DNA of 33,367 bases from CADEED01 sp020442965 (GTDB lineage Bacteria; Pseudomonadota; Gammaproteobacteria; Steroidobacterales; Steroidobacteraceae): NCBI GenBank assembly GCA_041395525.1, contig JAWLAH010000020.1, positions 1 to 33,367 of the forward strand, read 5' to 3'. The notes below the pieces were generated by a model, which did not search any database, was not told the origin of the DNA, and was given only the letters and a program-made list of their open reading frames with translations. Made by a program: the position numbers and the translations under genes. Shown in pieces: positions 21,366 through 29,885 of the stretch (position 1 is the first letter of the stretch; the number at the start of each line of letters is the position of its first letter).

Positions 21366-22856
21366 TCAATCTTCGCGCGTGACGCGCAGCACTTCTTCGA
21401 GAGTCGTTTCGCCCGCCAGCACCTTGCGCAGACCATCGTCGCGAATCGAGGGGGTCTGAGTGCGCGCATAGCGCTCGATTTCGTGTTCACTTGCGCCGTC
21501 ATGGATCATCGTGCGCATCTGATCGTCGATGATGATGAGTTCGTAGATACCGGTACGGCCACGAAAGCCGCCCCCGGCGTCGCGTCCGGGCTTGTAGAGC
21601 GTCGGCGACGGGTCGTTCGGCCCAAGGCCGAGTAGCCGGCGCTCGTACTCGCCGGCCTCGAAAGCCTGTTTGGTCTCTGGATTGAGCGTACGCACGAGCC
21701 GCTGCGCGACAACGCCCACCAGACTCGAGGAGAGTAGAAACGGCTCGATACCCATGTCGCGTAACCGCGTCATGGCTCCCGCGGCCGTGTTGGTGTGTAA
21801 GGTCGACATGACAAGGTGGCCCGTCAAGCTCGCCTGGACGGCAATCTGCGCCGTCTCGAGGTCGCGGATCTCGCCCACCATCACCACGTCCGGGTCCTGA
21901 CGCAAAATAGCGCGCAGACCGCGCGCGAACGTCATCTCGACCTTGGTATTCACTTGTGTCTGCCCGATGCCGTCGATGTAGTACTCGATCGGATCCTCGA
22001 CGGTCATGATGTTGCGCGTATTGTCGTTGAGCCGCTCGAGGCTCGCGTAGAGCGTGGTGGTCTTGCCCGATCCTGTGGGGCCCGTGACGAGCAGAATGCC
22101 GTGCGGCTTGTGGATGAGTTCATTGATGCGCTGCTCGGACACAGGATCCATGCCGAGTGAATTGAGTTCGAGGCGACCTGCCTGCTTGTCGAGAATACGC
22201 AGCACCACGCGTTCGCCATGTCCCGATGGAATAGTCGACACACGCACATCAACCGCGCGGCCAGCGATGCGCAAACTGATGCGGCCGTCTTGCGGCAAGC
22301 GCTTCTCGGCAATGTCGAGCTTCGACATGACCTTGATACGTGACACGACGAGCGGTGCCACGGCACGCTTGCTTTGCAGTACCTCGCGCAACACGCCGTC
22401 GACCCGGAAACGCACAACCAGCCGATTCTCGAAGGGTTCCACGTGTATGTCCGACGCGTTTTCCTTGACCGCCTGCGTGAGCACCGCGTTGATCAGTCGA
22501 ATGATCGGCGCGTCGTCGTCGCTCTCGAGCAGGTCGGCTTGTTCGGGCAGTTCCTGCGCGAGAAAGGCGAGGTCGGTTGTTTCGTCCAGTCCCGATGCTG
22601 CTTCGATCGCACCGGAGCCGCTTTCGTAGGTGCTACGCAGGAGTGCGTCGAATTCACCCTCAGCGAGTTTCTCCAGCCGCATCGGCAAGCGCAGGTAGCG
22701 GCGCGCCTCCGCGATCGCAAGCGGTGTCGCGTTTGGCTTGTAGACACATTCAGCGACACCGTTCGTCACACGGCGCACGAGCACGCCGTGCCGCTTGGCA
22801 AACGTGAACGACAGGCGGCGCGGTGCGGCGACCGGGGTAGATAGCACTTCGCTCAT
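21366..22856 (-). CDS. gspE: Type II secretion ATPase GspE without the zinc motif
   Basis: The product is 496 residues. It has an N-terminal T2SSE_N-type region (1-100), then the secretion ATPase: 'NASDIHVEPFE' (133-143), Walker A GPTGSGKTTT (259-268), Asp box near 'MTVEDPIEYYIDGIGQTQVN', Walker B VVMVGEIRD (324-332) and His box HLVMSTLHTN (347-356). In most GspE proteins the next part carries two CxxC pairs that bind zinc (near 390-430). Here they are replaced by RTLNPETKQ and GRDAGGGFRGRTG, and the protein has only one cysteine (C37). GspE powers pseudopilus assembly at the cytoplasmic face. The gene follows gspD by 15 bases, consistent with an operon. Confidence 0.95.
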   Translation of the reverse strand: MSEVLSTPVAAPRRLSFTFAKRHGVLVRRVTNGVAECVYKPNATPLAIAEARRYLRLPMRLEKLAEGEFDALLRSTYESGSGAIEAASGLDETTDLAFLAQELPEQADLLESDDDAPIIRLINAVLTQAVKENASDIHVEPFENRLVVRFRVDGVLREVLQSKRAVAPLVVSRIKVMSKLDIAEKRLPQDGRISLRIAGRAVDVRVSTIPSGHGERVVLRILDKQAGRLELNSLGMDPVSEQRINELIHKPHGILLVTGPTGSGKTTTLYASLERLNDNTRNIMTVEDPIEYYIDGIGQTQVNTKVEMTFARGLRAILRQDPDVVMVGEIRDLETAQIAVQASLTGHLVMSTLHTNTAAGAMTRLRDMGIEPFLLSSSLVGVVAQRLVRTLNPETKQAFEAGEYERRLLGLGPNDPSPTLYKPGRDAGGGFRGRTGIYELIIIDDQMRTMIHDGASEHEIERYARTQTPSIRDDGLRKVLAGETTLEEVLRVTRED

Positions 22857-22871
22857 GGCTGCCGATTCACG

Positions 22872-25010
22872 CTAGGGCGCAGGCGCTTCCGGCGACGGCG
22901 TCTCGACGGGTACAGGCGGCGGTGCCGTGGAAGGCGACTCCGCGCCGGGCGTCGTGGCTGATGACTCGCCTTTATCTGTCGCGTCCTTGGGGTCGCCCGC
23001 CGGCACCGCGGGTTTCACCGGCGGTGGAGGTGCGGCCGGTAACATGGGCTTCTTGGCGCCAGGCAGGAGCGGGAAGTACTCGCCGCGGCCCTGCTTGCGC
23101 TGCTCTTCGCGCATGTAGTTGTACTTGCTGTTAGTTTCGATCTGCGCGTCGATGCCATCGTGCAGAATTCTGGGCCGCAGGAACAGCATCAGGTTGCGCT
23201 TTTCCTTGGTGCCTGATCGATCGCGGAACAATTCGCCGATGATTGGAATGCGCCCGAGGAACGGCACGCGCGATTCGCTCGAACGAAGCGCATCGCTGAG
23301 CAGCCCGCCGACGACCACTGTTCCGCCGTCATCGATCAGCACGCTGGTTTTGATCGAGCGTTTGCTGGTGATCTGGTTCAGATTGGCCACGCCGCCGGCG
23401 GTCGAGCCCTCGAGCTGCGAGTCTTCGAGCTCGATCTTGAGCATCACGTTCTCATCGCTGATCTGCGGCGTCACTTTGAGGATCAGACCTACTTCCTGGC
23501 GCTGCACGGTCTGGAACGGGTTGATCGACCCTTCGGAGGCGCCGGTGTTGGTGAACTGCCCGGTGAGGAATGGAACCTCGCGCGCCACCTTCAGTTCGGC
23601 TTCCTGATTGTCGAGCGTGACGGCGGATGGGGTCGCGATTATGTTGTTCTTGGCGTTTGATCGGATGGCGTTCACGACCGCGGCAAAGTTAATTCCGGTA
23701 CCGGCCAATCGGCCAATGCCAACGCTGAATCCCGACGGAGCGTTCGCCAGGTTGGCCGCGCTCGGGTCGCGTGCGATCGCCGCGAGATTGACGACGGGTG
23801 AGGCTGCGCCGCCCGGCAGAAAACCGCCGACCGCTTTATCGGATTTGCTGCCGTCGACTGCCCAGCTCACACCGAGACTGGCCCCATTGGTGTCGTTCAA
23901 TTCGACGATCAGCGCTTCGACCAGCACCTGCGCTCGCCGAATGTCGATCTTGTCGACCACCGCCATCAGCGATTGCATGATCTTGCGCGGCGCGGTGATC
24001 ACGAGCGCATTGGTTTCCGGTTCCGCCCAGATGGTAACGCTGCGATCGCTGGTGACGCCGGTCGGCGCAGAGGCTGCGGCGCCAGCACCGCCTGCGGCTG
24101 GACCACCGGCGATCGCGATCGTGGCGCCGACCTGTTCTTTGAGACGTGTCGCGAGCTTCTCAGCGTCGGCGTAACGCAAATACCGCACCTGCGTGTCGCC
24201 GCCGGAGTCGAGCGGCGTGTCCAGATGCGCGATCAGCGCCTTAATTTTGAGGCGCTGCGACTGATCGCCGCCGATCAACAGACTGTTGGAGCGTTCGTCC
24301 GCGATGACGCGTACGGCGGCACCTCCGCCCTCGGCGGCTGCCTGCTGCTGAAAAAAGGAATTGATGATGCGAACGACCTCACCAGACGAAGCGTTCTGCA
24401 GATTGATGACGTCGACCTGTGAGTCGCCTACCTGATCGATGCGACGGACGATGCGCATCAGCCGACTCACATTGTTGGCGCGGTCGGAGATGATCAGGAT
24501 GTTGGACGCCGGATAAGCGGCCAGGTGTGCGGCCTGCGGCATCAGTGGGCGCAGCACCGGCACGAGCTGCGCGGCGCTGACATTCTGTACCGAGATGATC
24601 TGGGTGACCAATTCATCAGAGGTTGCGCTGACGCGATTGGGCAAGTCGTTAGAGGGCATCTGTCGGGCGTTCGCGTCCGGCATGATGCGTACGATGCCGC
24701 CCGTCTCGACAGCGATGAACTGGTGCACTGCCAACAATGCGAGGAACGCCTCATAAAACGCACTCGGGCTCATTGCGGTCGACGAGAGCATCGTGACCTG
24801 CGCACGCACGCGCGGATCCGGGATGATCGTCTTGCCGGTCGCCGCCGCCACAGCTTCGATCACCTGGCCGATTTCGGCATCTTTGAAGTTCGGTGTGATG
24901 CGCTGCCCCGGCTGGGCACTGACCAGCGTCGTGGCGGTGAGCGCACACAGGCCGACCACGATCAATAATCGTGCGCTCCACCCATGCCGCATGTAGAGGA
25001 CTTTGCTCAT
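22872..25010 (-). CDS. gspD: Type II secretion secretin GspD
   Basis: The product is 712 residues. A signal peptide (about 12-33, ending LVSAQ) is followed by the N0 domain ('NFKDAEIGQVIEAVAAATGKTIIPDPRV'), N1-N3 repeats ('VISVQNVSAAQLVPVLRPLM', 'VINLQNASSGEVVRIINSFF', 'VRYLRYADAEKLATRLKEQV') and the secretin core ('VAREVPFLTGQFTNTG', 'VGLILKVTPQISDENVMLKIELEDSQLE', 'VVVGGLLSDALRSSESRVPFLGRIPIIGELF'). It ends in a 70-residue tail rich in Pro, Ala and Ser with no clear S-domain. It forms the outer-membrane channel. It is in an operon with gspC, 63 bases away. Confidence 0.95.
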   Translation of the reverse strand: MSKVLYMRHGWSARLLIVVGLCALTATTLVSAQPGQRITPNFKDAEIGQVIEAVAAATGKTIIPDPRVRAQVTMLSSTAMSPSAFYEAFLALLAVHQFIAVETGGIVRIMPDANARQMPSNDLPNRVSATSDELVTQIISVQNVSAAQLVPVLRPLMPQAAHLAAYPASNILIISDRANNVSRLMRIVRRIDQVGDSQVDVINLQNASSGEVVRIINSFFQQQAAAEGGGAAVRVIADERSNSLLIGGDQSQRLKIKALIAHLDTPLDSGGDTQVRYLRYADAEKLATRLKEQVGATIAIAGGPAAGGAGAAASAPTGVTSDRSVTIWAEPETNALVITAPRKIMQSLMAVVDKIDIRRAQVLVEALIVELNDTNGASLGVSWAVDGSKSDKAVGGFLPGGAASPVVNLAAIARDPSAANLANAPSGFSVGIGRLAGTGINFAAVVNAIRSNAKNNIIATPSAVTLDNQEAELKVAREVPFLTGQFTNTGASEGSINPFQTVQRQEVGLILKVTPQISDENVMLKIELEDSQLEGSTAGGVANLNQITSKRSIKTSVLIDDGGTVVVGGLLSDALRSSESRVPFLGRIPIIGELFRDRSGTKEKRNLMLFLRPRILHDGIDAQIETNSKYNYMREEQRKQGRGEYFPLLPGAKKPMLPAAPPPPVKPAVPAGDPKDATDKGESSATTPGAESPSTAPPPVPVETPSPEAPAP

Positions 25011-25073
25011 TAATTACACCCCGCGCGGCGCAAACGCCGCGACACTGACTCTACGCGCCCCCAAGGACACGGC

Positions 25074-26060
25074 TCACTCATTTCCTGGCCCAGGCACGCC
25101 CGGCATCGACTGCGGATCGCTCGGTACCGGCATCGGTTCGCTTTGATCGATCGGCACCATACCCTGCGTCCCGACGAGTGCATCCGCCTCGGCGGCGACT
25201 TGCGCTAAGTTAAGTGACAGATCTTGCTGCCGGCCGTTCCGCGTGACTGTGATGCGTGCATCGGTTGCAGAACCTAAGGTGCCAAAAATCTCCTCACCGC
25301 GACTCTGATCGTCCAGCGGGGTGCCATTGATGGCTGTCACGAGATCCCCGGCACGCAAACCGAGACGCGAAAACGCCTGACGATTGAGGCCCGGATAGAC
25401 GCGAAAACCCTTCAGTTTCCCCTGCGAGAACACCGGTTGGGGCCGAATCACCTGGCTCAGCGCCCCCGGCTGCTCGTTGACGAGACTGCGCATTCGGTCG
25501 AGCAGGGGCGTTTGGGTCGGGGCGGAGGTGACCGGCGGCGGTGGACCGGCAACGCCCGTCCCCTGCGGCAAGTAGACTGACTCCAGCGCCCCGGCTCGCT
25601 CGATCACGGCACGGTCAGCGTAAACGGAGTGCAGCTTGACACCGCCGCTGATCTCCTCGCCGACGGCAACGACCTTCGCACTTGCGGCGCTGTCGCCCAG
25701 GATGGCATAGCCTTCACGCGGATCGTCCGCCGCAAGCACGCCGGCAAGAACCAGTGCCATCGTGGTGCTCGGTGCGTTGGCGGCGTCGCCAGATGCCGAC
25801 GGCGTGTCCGCCTGCCCGAACAAGTGCCCGTTGACGATCGACGCAACATCCACCGCGACGCTTGCCGCGGCCGCAGGCGGCGTCATGACCGGTGCGGTGG
25901 TGGCTTGCTTGCCGCCGGCCAATCCCACCAGCAGTAGCGCGATTTGAGCGGCGAGCGCGAGCGCGAGCAGGAACGTAACGATCTGCGGCGCCCGCGCAAG
26001 CCACGCGCTGCGCGAGATCGCGGCAGCGCCGACGTTGTTGCGCCACGTGGTCGCCGTCAT
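25074..26060 (-). CDS. gspC: Type II secretion protein GspC
   Basis: The product is 328 residues from the ATG at 26060 (MTATTWRN). The frame is open upstream to 26195, but the upstream residues look non-coding, and the usual short cytoplasmic tail plus membrane helix (residues about 22-47, 'PQIVTFLLALALAAQIALLLVGLAGG') fits this start. The HR domain follows ('STTMALVLAGVLAADDPREGYAILG', 'GGVKLHSVYADRAVIERAGALESVYLP'). The C-terminal PDZ domain is 'RVYPGLNRQAFSRLGLRAGDLVTAINGTPLDD'. GspC bridges the inner-membrane platform to the secretin GspD. It is the first gene of the gspCDEF run and is divergent from clpS, with 172 bases between them for both promoters. Confidence 0.9.
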   Translation of the reverse strand: MTATTWRNNVGAAAISRSAWLARAPQIVTFLLALALAAQIALLLVGLAGGKQATTAPVMTPPAAAASVAVDVASIVNGHLFGQADTPSASGDAANAPSTTMALVLAGVLAADDPREGYAILGDSAASAKVVAVGEEISGGVKLHSVYADRAVIERAGALESVYLPQGTGVAGPPPPVTSAPTQTPLLDRMRSLVNEQPGALSQVIRPQPVFSQGKLKGFRVYPGLNRQAFSRLGLRAGDLVTAINGTPLDDQSRGEEIFGTLGSATDARITVTRNGRQQDLSLNLAQVAAEADALVGTQGMVPIDQSEPMPVPSDPQSMPGVPGPGNE

Positions 26061-26232
26061 GGTGTAAGTATCATCCGGGGTAAGCTCAGATTCCGGTGCG
26101 CAGCGAGTTGCGCTGCACCCGCATTCTACGGTTTGCTGTAACAAGCGCTCAAGCAATTGTTTTCTTTCGGTAAAGTAACTTGAATTCGGTCGCACTTGTG
26201 TTGCCGTTCAGCGACCCATATAAAGGCTATCG

Positions 26233-26562
26233 ATGTCGACAGGCGAAAATGAACCACCCGAGCGCGGCGACGCGGGGCTATTAGTCGAAGAGGCGACTCC
26301 GAAGACCAAGGAGCCGCCGCTTTATCAAGTCGTGCTGTTGAACGATGATTACACGCCGATGGAATTCGTCGTGGATGTGCTGGAAAAGTTTTTTCGAATG
26401 AATCGCCCGACGGCGACGCGCGTGATGCTGGAGGTGCATACTCGTGGCAAGGGCGTTTGTGGCGTTTTCACGTATGAGATCGCCGAGACGAAGGTTGCGC
26501 TCGTGACCACCTACGCGCGCGATCATCATCATCCCCTGATGTGTACTTTGGAGGAGGCTTGA
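26233..26562 (+). CDS. clpS: ATP-dependent Clp protease adapter ClpS
   Basis: The product is 109 residues from ATG 26233, with AAAGG upstream. After a variable N-terminus it has the ClpS core: 'PPLYQVVLLNDDYTPMEFVVDVLEKFF' (the N-D-D-x-T-P-M-x-F-V motif that binds N-degrons), 'ATRVMLEVHTRGKGVCGVFTYEIAETKV' and 'HPLMCTLEEA'. ClpS delivers proteins with Leu, Phe, Tyr or Trp N-termini to ClpA. The stop is 4 bases before clpA, and GGAGGAG within the clpS 3' end is the clpA ribosome site. The aat gene nearby makes such N-degrons. Confidence 0.97.
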   Translation: MSTGENEPPERGDAGLLVEEATPKTKEPPLYQVVLLNDDYTPMEFVVDVLEKFFRMNRPTATRVMLEVHTRGKGVCGVFTYEIAETKVALVTTYARDHHHPLMCTLEEA

Positions 26563-26566
26563 CGCC

Positions 26567-28849
26567 GTGTTGTCACAAGAGCTCGAATTCTGTCTAAACG
26601 ATGCTTTCGCCAAGGCGCGTGGTGCACGACACGAGTTTCTGACGGTCGAGCATCTGTTAGTTGCCATCCTCGAGACCGCGCGAGTGCGCGAAATCCTGCG
26701 TTCTTGCGGGGCTGATCTCGACGCTCTGAAGCGCGCGTTGAGCGAACATATCGATTCGACCACGCCGCGACTGACCGAAGACGACGAACGCGAGGTACAG
26801 CCGACGCTCGGGTTCCAACGCGTGCTGCAACGCGCGGTGTTTCACGTGCAATCATCCGGCAAGAAAGAAGTCGGTGTGGCAAATGTGCTGGTAGCGATAT
26901 TCTCCGAGAAGCAGAGCCACGCGGTGCACCTCTTGAACGGCGCCGAAGTGACTCGGCTCGATATCGTCAACTATGTGTCACACGGGCTCTCGAAGATCGC
27001 CGAGGAGAAAGCGCCCAAGGACGATTCTGCGCCGGAAGGCGAGCGCGCCGAGCAGGACGGCGGGAGCGCACTCGAGAAGTACACCACCAATCTGAACAAG
27101 ATGGCCGAGGTGGGCAAGATCGATCCCTTGATCGGTCGCACGCTCGAAGTCGAGCGTACCATCGAGATACTGTGCCGTCGGCGCAAGAACAACCCGCTCT
27201 ACGTCGGCGAGGCGGGAGTGGGCAAGACTGCGATTGCTGAGGGACTTGCTCGGCTGATCGTCGAGGGGCGCGTGCCCGATGCATTGGCGGACTGCACCAT
27301 CTACTCACTGGACATGGGCTCGCTGATCGCGGGCACCAAGTACCGCGGCGACTTCGAAAAACGACTGAAGGCGGTGCTCGCGGAACTGAAGAAGCAACCT
27401 GGCGCTGTCATGTTCATTGACGAGATTCACACGGTGATCGGTGCGGGCGCCGCGTCGGGCGGCGTGATGGACGCGTCGAATCTGATCAAGCCGACGCTAA
27501 CCAACGGTGAGCTGCGCTGCATCGGTTCGACTACCTACCAGGAGTATCGCGGCATTTTCGAGAAGGATCATGCCCTCGCGCGACGGTTCCAGAAGATCGA
27601 TGTGGTCGAGCCGAGCGTTAGCGAGACGATCGAAATCCTGCAAGGGCTCAAGTCGCGATTTGAAGAGCACCACGGCGTTACTTACACCGACGAGGCGATC
27701 GTCGCCGCCGCCGAGCTGGCCGCGCGGCACATCAATGAGCGGCAACTGCCTGACAAAGCGATCGACGTCGTGGATGAAGCGGGCGCGCGCTTGAGACTGA
27801 AGCCCGTCGAGGGGCGCACGACCGTGGTCGATCAGCGGCAAATTGAAGAAGTGGTGGCGCGCATGGCGCGGATTCCGTCGACCAGCGTGTCGGTCTCCGA
27901 CAAAGACGTGCTGCGTAATCTCGAGCGCAATCTGAAGCTCGTGATCTTCGGTCAGGACCAAGCCATCCAGACGCTGTCGGCCGCGATCAAGATGGCACGC
28001 TCGGGCTTGGGCGACCAGCAAAAGCCAGTCGGTAGCTTCCTGTTCGCGGGCCCGACCGGGGTCGGCAAAACCGAAGTGACGCGGCAGCTAGCGATCGCGA
28101 TGGGCATCGAGTTCGTGCGCTTCGATATGTCCGAATACATGGAACGACACACCGTGTCGCGCTTGATCGGCGCGCCGCCTGGCTACGTGGGCTTCGATCA
28201 GGGCGGCTTGATGACCGAGGCCGTCAACAAGCACCCGCACTGCGTGTTGTTGCTCGATGAAATCGAGAAGGCGCATCCAGACGTGTTCAACCTGCTGCTG
28301 CAGGTGATGGACCACGGTACGCTCACCGACAACAACGGGCGCAAGGCGGACTTCCGCCACGTGATCATCGTGATGACGACCAATGCCGGGGCCTTCGAGA
28401 TGAGCCGTGCATCGATCGGCTTCGTTGCCTCGGACAATGCCAGCGATGGCATGGAGGCAATCAAGCGACTGTTCTCGCCCGAGTTTCGCAATCGCCTCGA
28501 TGCCATCATCAACTTCGCGCCGCTCGATATGCCCGTCATCGAGCGTGTCGTGGAGAAGTTGTTAGTGGAAGTCGAGGCCCAGCTCGAGAAGAAGAATGTG
28601 ACGCTGTCGCTGGACGATGCCGCGCGGCGTTGGCTGGCGCAGCACGGCTACGATCCGAAGATGGGTGCGCGACCGATGGCGCGGCTGCTGCAGGATGAGA
28701 TCAAGCGGCCATTGGCCGAGGAGTTGCTGTTCGGCAAGCTGGCGAACGGTGGCAACGTGCGTGTGCGTTTGGCCGCCGATGGGCAATCGCTCGAGCTGGA
28801 GTGCGAGCCGGCGCCAGAACCAAAGGAACTCGCAACGGATGCGAGTTAG
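26567..28849 (+). CDS. clpA: ATP-dependent Clp protease ATP-binding subunit ClpA
   Basis: The product is 760 residues from GTG 26567. The N-domain starts 'LSQELEFCLNDAFAKARGARHEFLTVEHLLVAIL'. AAA1 has Walker A GEAGVGKT (214-221) and Walker B 'VMFIDEIHTVIGAG'. AAA2 has Walker A GPTGVGKT (495-502) and 'HCVLLLDEIEKAHPDVFNLLLQVMD'. There is no long ClpB-type middle coiled coil, which separates it from ClpB. It unfolds substrates for the ClpP protease in the cytoplasm. It is co-transcribed with clpS and converges with infA 24 bases downstream. Confidence 0.97.
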   Translation: MLSQELEFCLNDAFAKARGARHEFLTVEHLLVAILETARVREILRSCGADLDALKRALSEHIDSTTPRLTEDDEREVQPTLGFQRVLQRAVFHVQSSGKKEVGVANVLVAIFSEKQSHAVHLLNGAEVTRLDIVNYVSHGLSKIAEEKAPKDDSAPEGERAEQDGGSALEKYTTNLNKMAEVGKIDPLIGRTLEVERTIEILCRRRKNNPLYVGEAGVGKTAIAEGLARLIVEGRVPDALADCTIYSLDMGSLIAGTKYRGDFEKRLKAVLAELKKQPGAVMFIDEIHTVIGAGAASGGVMDASNLIKPTLTNGELRCIGSTTYQEYRGIFEKDHALARRFQKIDVVEPSVSETIEILQGLKSRFEEHHGVTYTDEAIVAAAELAARHINERQLPDKAIDVVDEAGARLRLKPVEGRTTVVDQRQIEEVVARMARIPSTSVSVSDKDVLRNLERNLKLVIFGQDQAIQTLSAAIKMARSGLGDQQKPVGSFLFAGPTGVGKTEVTRQLAIAMGIEFVRFDMSEYMERHTVSRLIGAPPGYVGFDQGGLMTEAVNKHPHCVLLLDEIEKAHPDVFNLLLQVMDHGTLTDNNGRKADFRHVIIVMTTNAGAFEMSRASIGFVASDNASDGMEAIKRLFSPEFRNRLDAIINFAPLDMPVIERVVEKLLVEVEAQLEKKNVTLSLDDAARRWLAQHGYDPKMGARPMARLLQDEIKRPLAEELLFGKLANGGNVRVRLAADGQSLELECEPAPEPKELATDAS

Positions 28850-28873
28850 CCGGCGCGAGCTGGCGCGCGGCCC

Positions 28874-29092
28874 TCAGCGGCCGCGGTAGACGATGCGGCC
28901 CTTGGTGAGATCGTAGGGTGTCATCTCGACGGTGACCTGGTCGCCCGTCAGAATGCGGATGTAATGCTTGCGCATCTTGCCAGAGATGTGAGCCGTGACC
29001 ACGTGGCCGGTCTTCAGCTTGACTCTGAACGTAGTGTTGGGGAGTGTCTCGACGACCTCGCCCTCCATCTGTAATGCGTCTTCTTTCGACAT
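28874..29092 (-). CDS. infA: Translation initiation factor IF-1
   Basis: The product is 72 residues, exactly the usual length. It is an S1/OB-fold protein: 'MSKEDALQMEGEVVETLPNTTFRV', 'GHVVTAHISGKMRKHYIRILTGDQVTVEMTPYDLTKGRIVYRGR'. It binds the 30S A site during initiation. Its location beside clpA and aat is the conserved gammaproteobacterial order. No tRNA gene is seen between it and clpA; in E. coli a serine tRNA (serW) lies there. Confidence 0.98.
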   Translation of the reverse strand: MSKEDALQMEGEVVETLPNTTFRVKLKTGHVVTAHISGKMRKHYIRILTGDQVTVEMTPYDLTKGRIVYRGR

Positions 29093-29153
29093 CCGCTACC
29101 CGTGACCTGCAGGAAAGGTCGCGGATTCTGCATGAAAATGCGGCTGCAAGCCA

Positions 29154-29885
29154 CTACGAGAACGCAATTGCCGCACTTTGTGCAAAAGTCGGGGCCGTGG
29201 GCGCCACCACCAACGTTTCGAGCAGCCGCCGGAAATCCGCGCGCGGCAGGGCGATACTGCCGAGACGCCGCAGGTGCGGCGAGGCGAACTGACAATCGAT
29301 CAGTGCGCAGCCGGAGTTCTCGGCACGTTCGGCGAGCGCTGCGAGCGCGGCCTTCGAGCCGTTCGCTTCGTGACTGAACATCGACTCACCGAAGAAGATC
29401 TTGCCCTGCGACACGCCATACACGCCGCCAATGAGCCGACCGTCGCACCAGGTTTCGACGCTGTGTGCGGCGCCGAGACGGTGCAGCTCGACGTACGCGT
29501 CGCGCATCGCCTGCGTAATCCAGGTCCCACTGCTGTAGCGTCGCGGCGCGGCACAGGCATCGATCACCTGCTCGAACGCTTGATCGAAGGTGATCACTAG
29601 ATTGCGCGAACGGATCGCTTTCACGAGACTGCGATTGCGATGAAAGTTCGCCGGTTTCAGCACCTCGCGTGGATCGGGTGACCACCACAGAATAGGTTGC
29701 CCGGGCGAATACCACGGAAAGATACCGCGCCGATACGCCGCCAGCAGTCGTCCAGGCGCGAGATCGCCACCCGCAGCCAGCAGTCCATTCGGTTCGTCGA
29801 GCGCTTGCTCGATCGGCGGAAACCAGTACGTGCGATCGTCCGGTGCAAGCCATGTGACAGACTTCGCGCGGGCCACGCTTGTCAC
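29154..29885 (-). CDS. aat: Leucyl/phenylalanyl-tRNA--protein transferase
   Basis: The product is 243 residues from GTG 29885. Family marks are visible: 'FPPIEQALDEPNGLLAAGGDLAPGRLLAAYRRGIFPWYSPGQPILWWSPDPREVL', 'SSGTWITQAMRDAYVELHRLGAAHSVETW', 'LIGGVYGVSQGKIFFGESMFSHEANGSKAALAAL' and 'LIDCQFASPHLRRLGS'. It moves Leu or Phe from tRNA to proteins with N-terminal Arg or Lys, creating ClpS-ClpAP substrates. The GTG overlaps the TGA of the upstream gene (bases 29882-29885), so the two are likely translationally coupled. Confidence 0.97.
   Translation of the reverse strand: MTSVARAKSVTWLAPDDRTYWFPPIEQALDEPNGLLAAGGDLAPGRLLAAYRRGIFPWYSPGQPILWWSPDPREVLKPANFHRNRSLVKAIRSRNLVITFDQAFEQVIDACAAPRRYSSGTWITQAMRDAYVELHRLGAAHSVETWCDGRLIGGVYGVSQGKIFFGESMFSHEANGSKAALAALAERAENSGCALIDCQFASPHLRRLGSIALPRADFRRLLETLVVAPTAPTFAQSAAIAFS

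Noticed and set aside
28850..28873. A tRNA gene between clpA and infA, as serW in E. coli
   Set aside because: Only 24 bases separate the two stops, which is too short for any tRNA.
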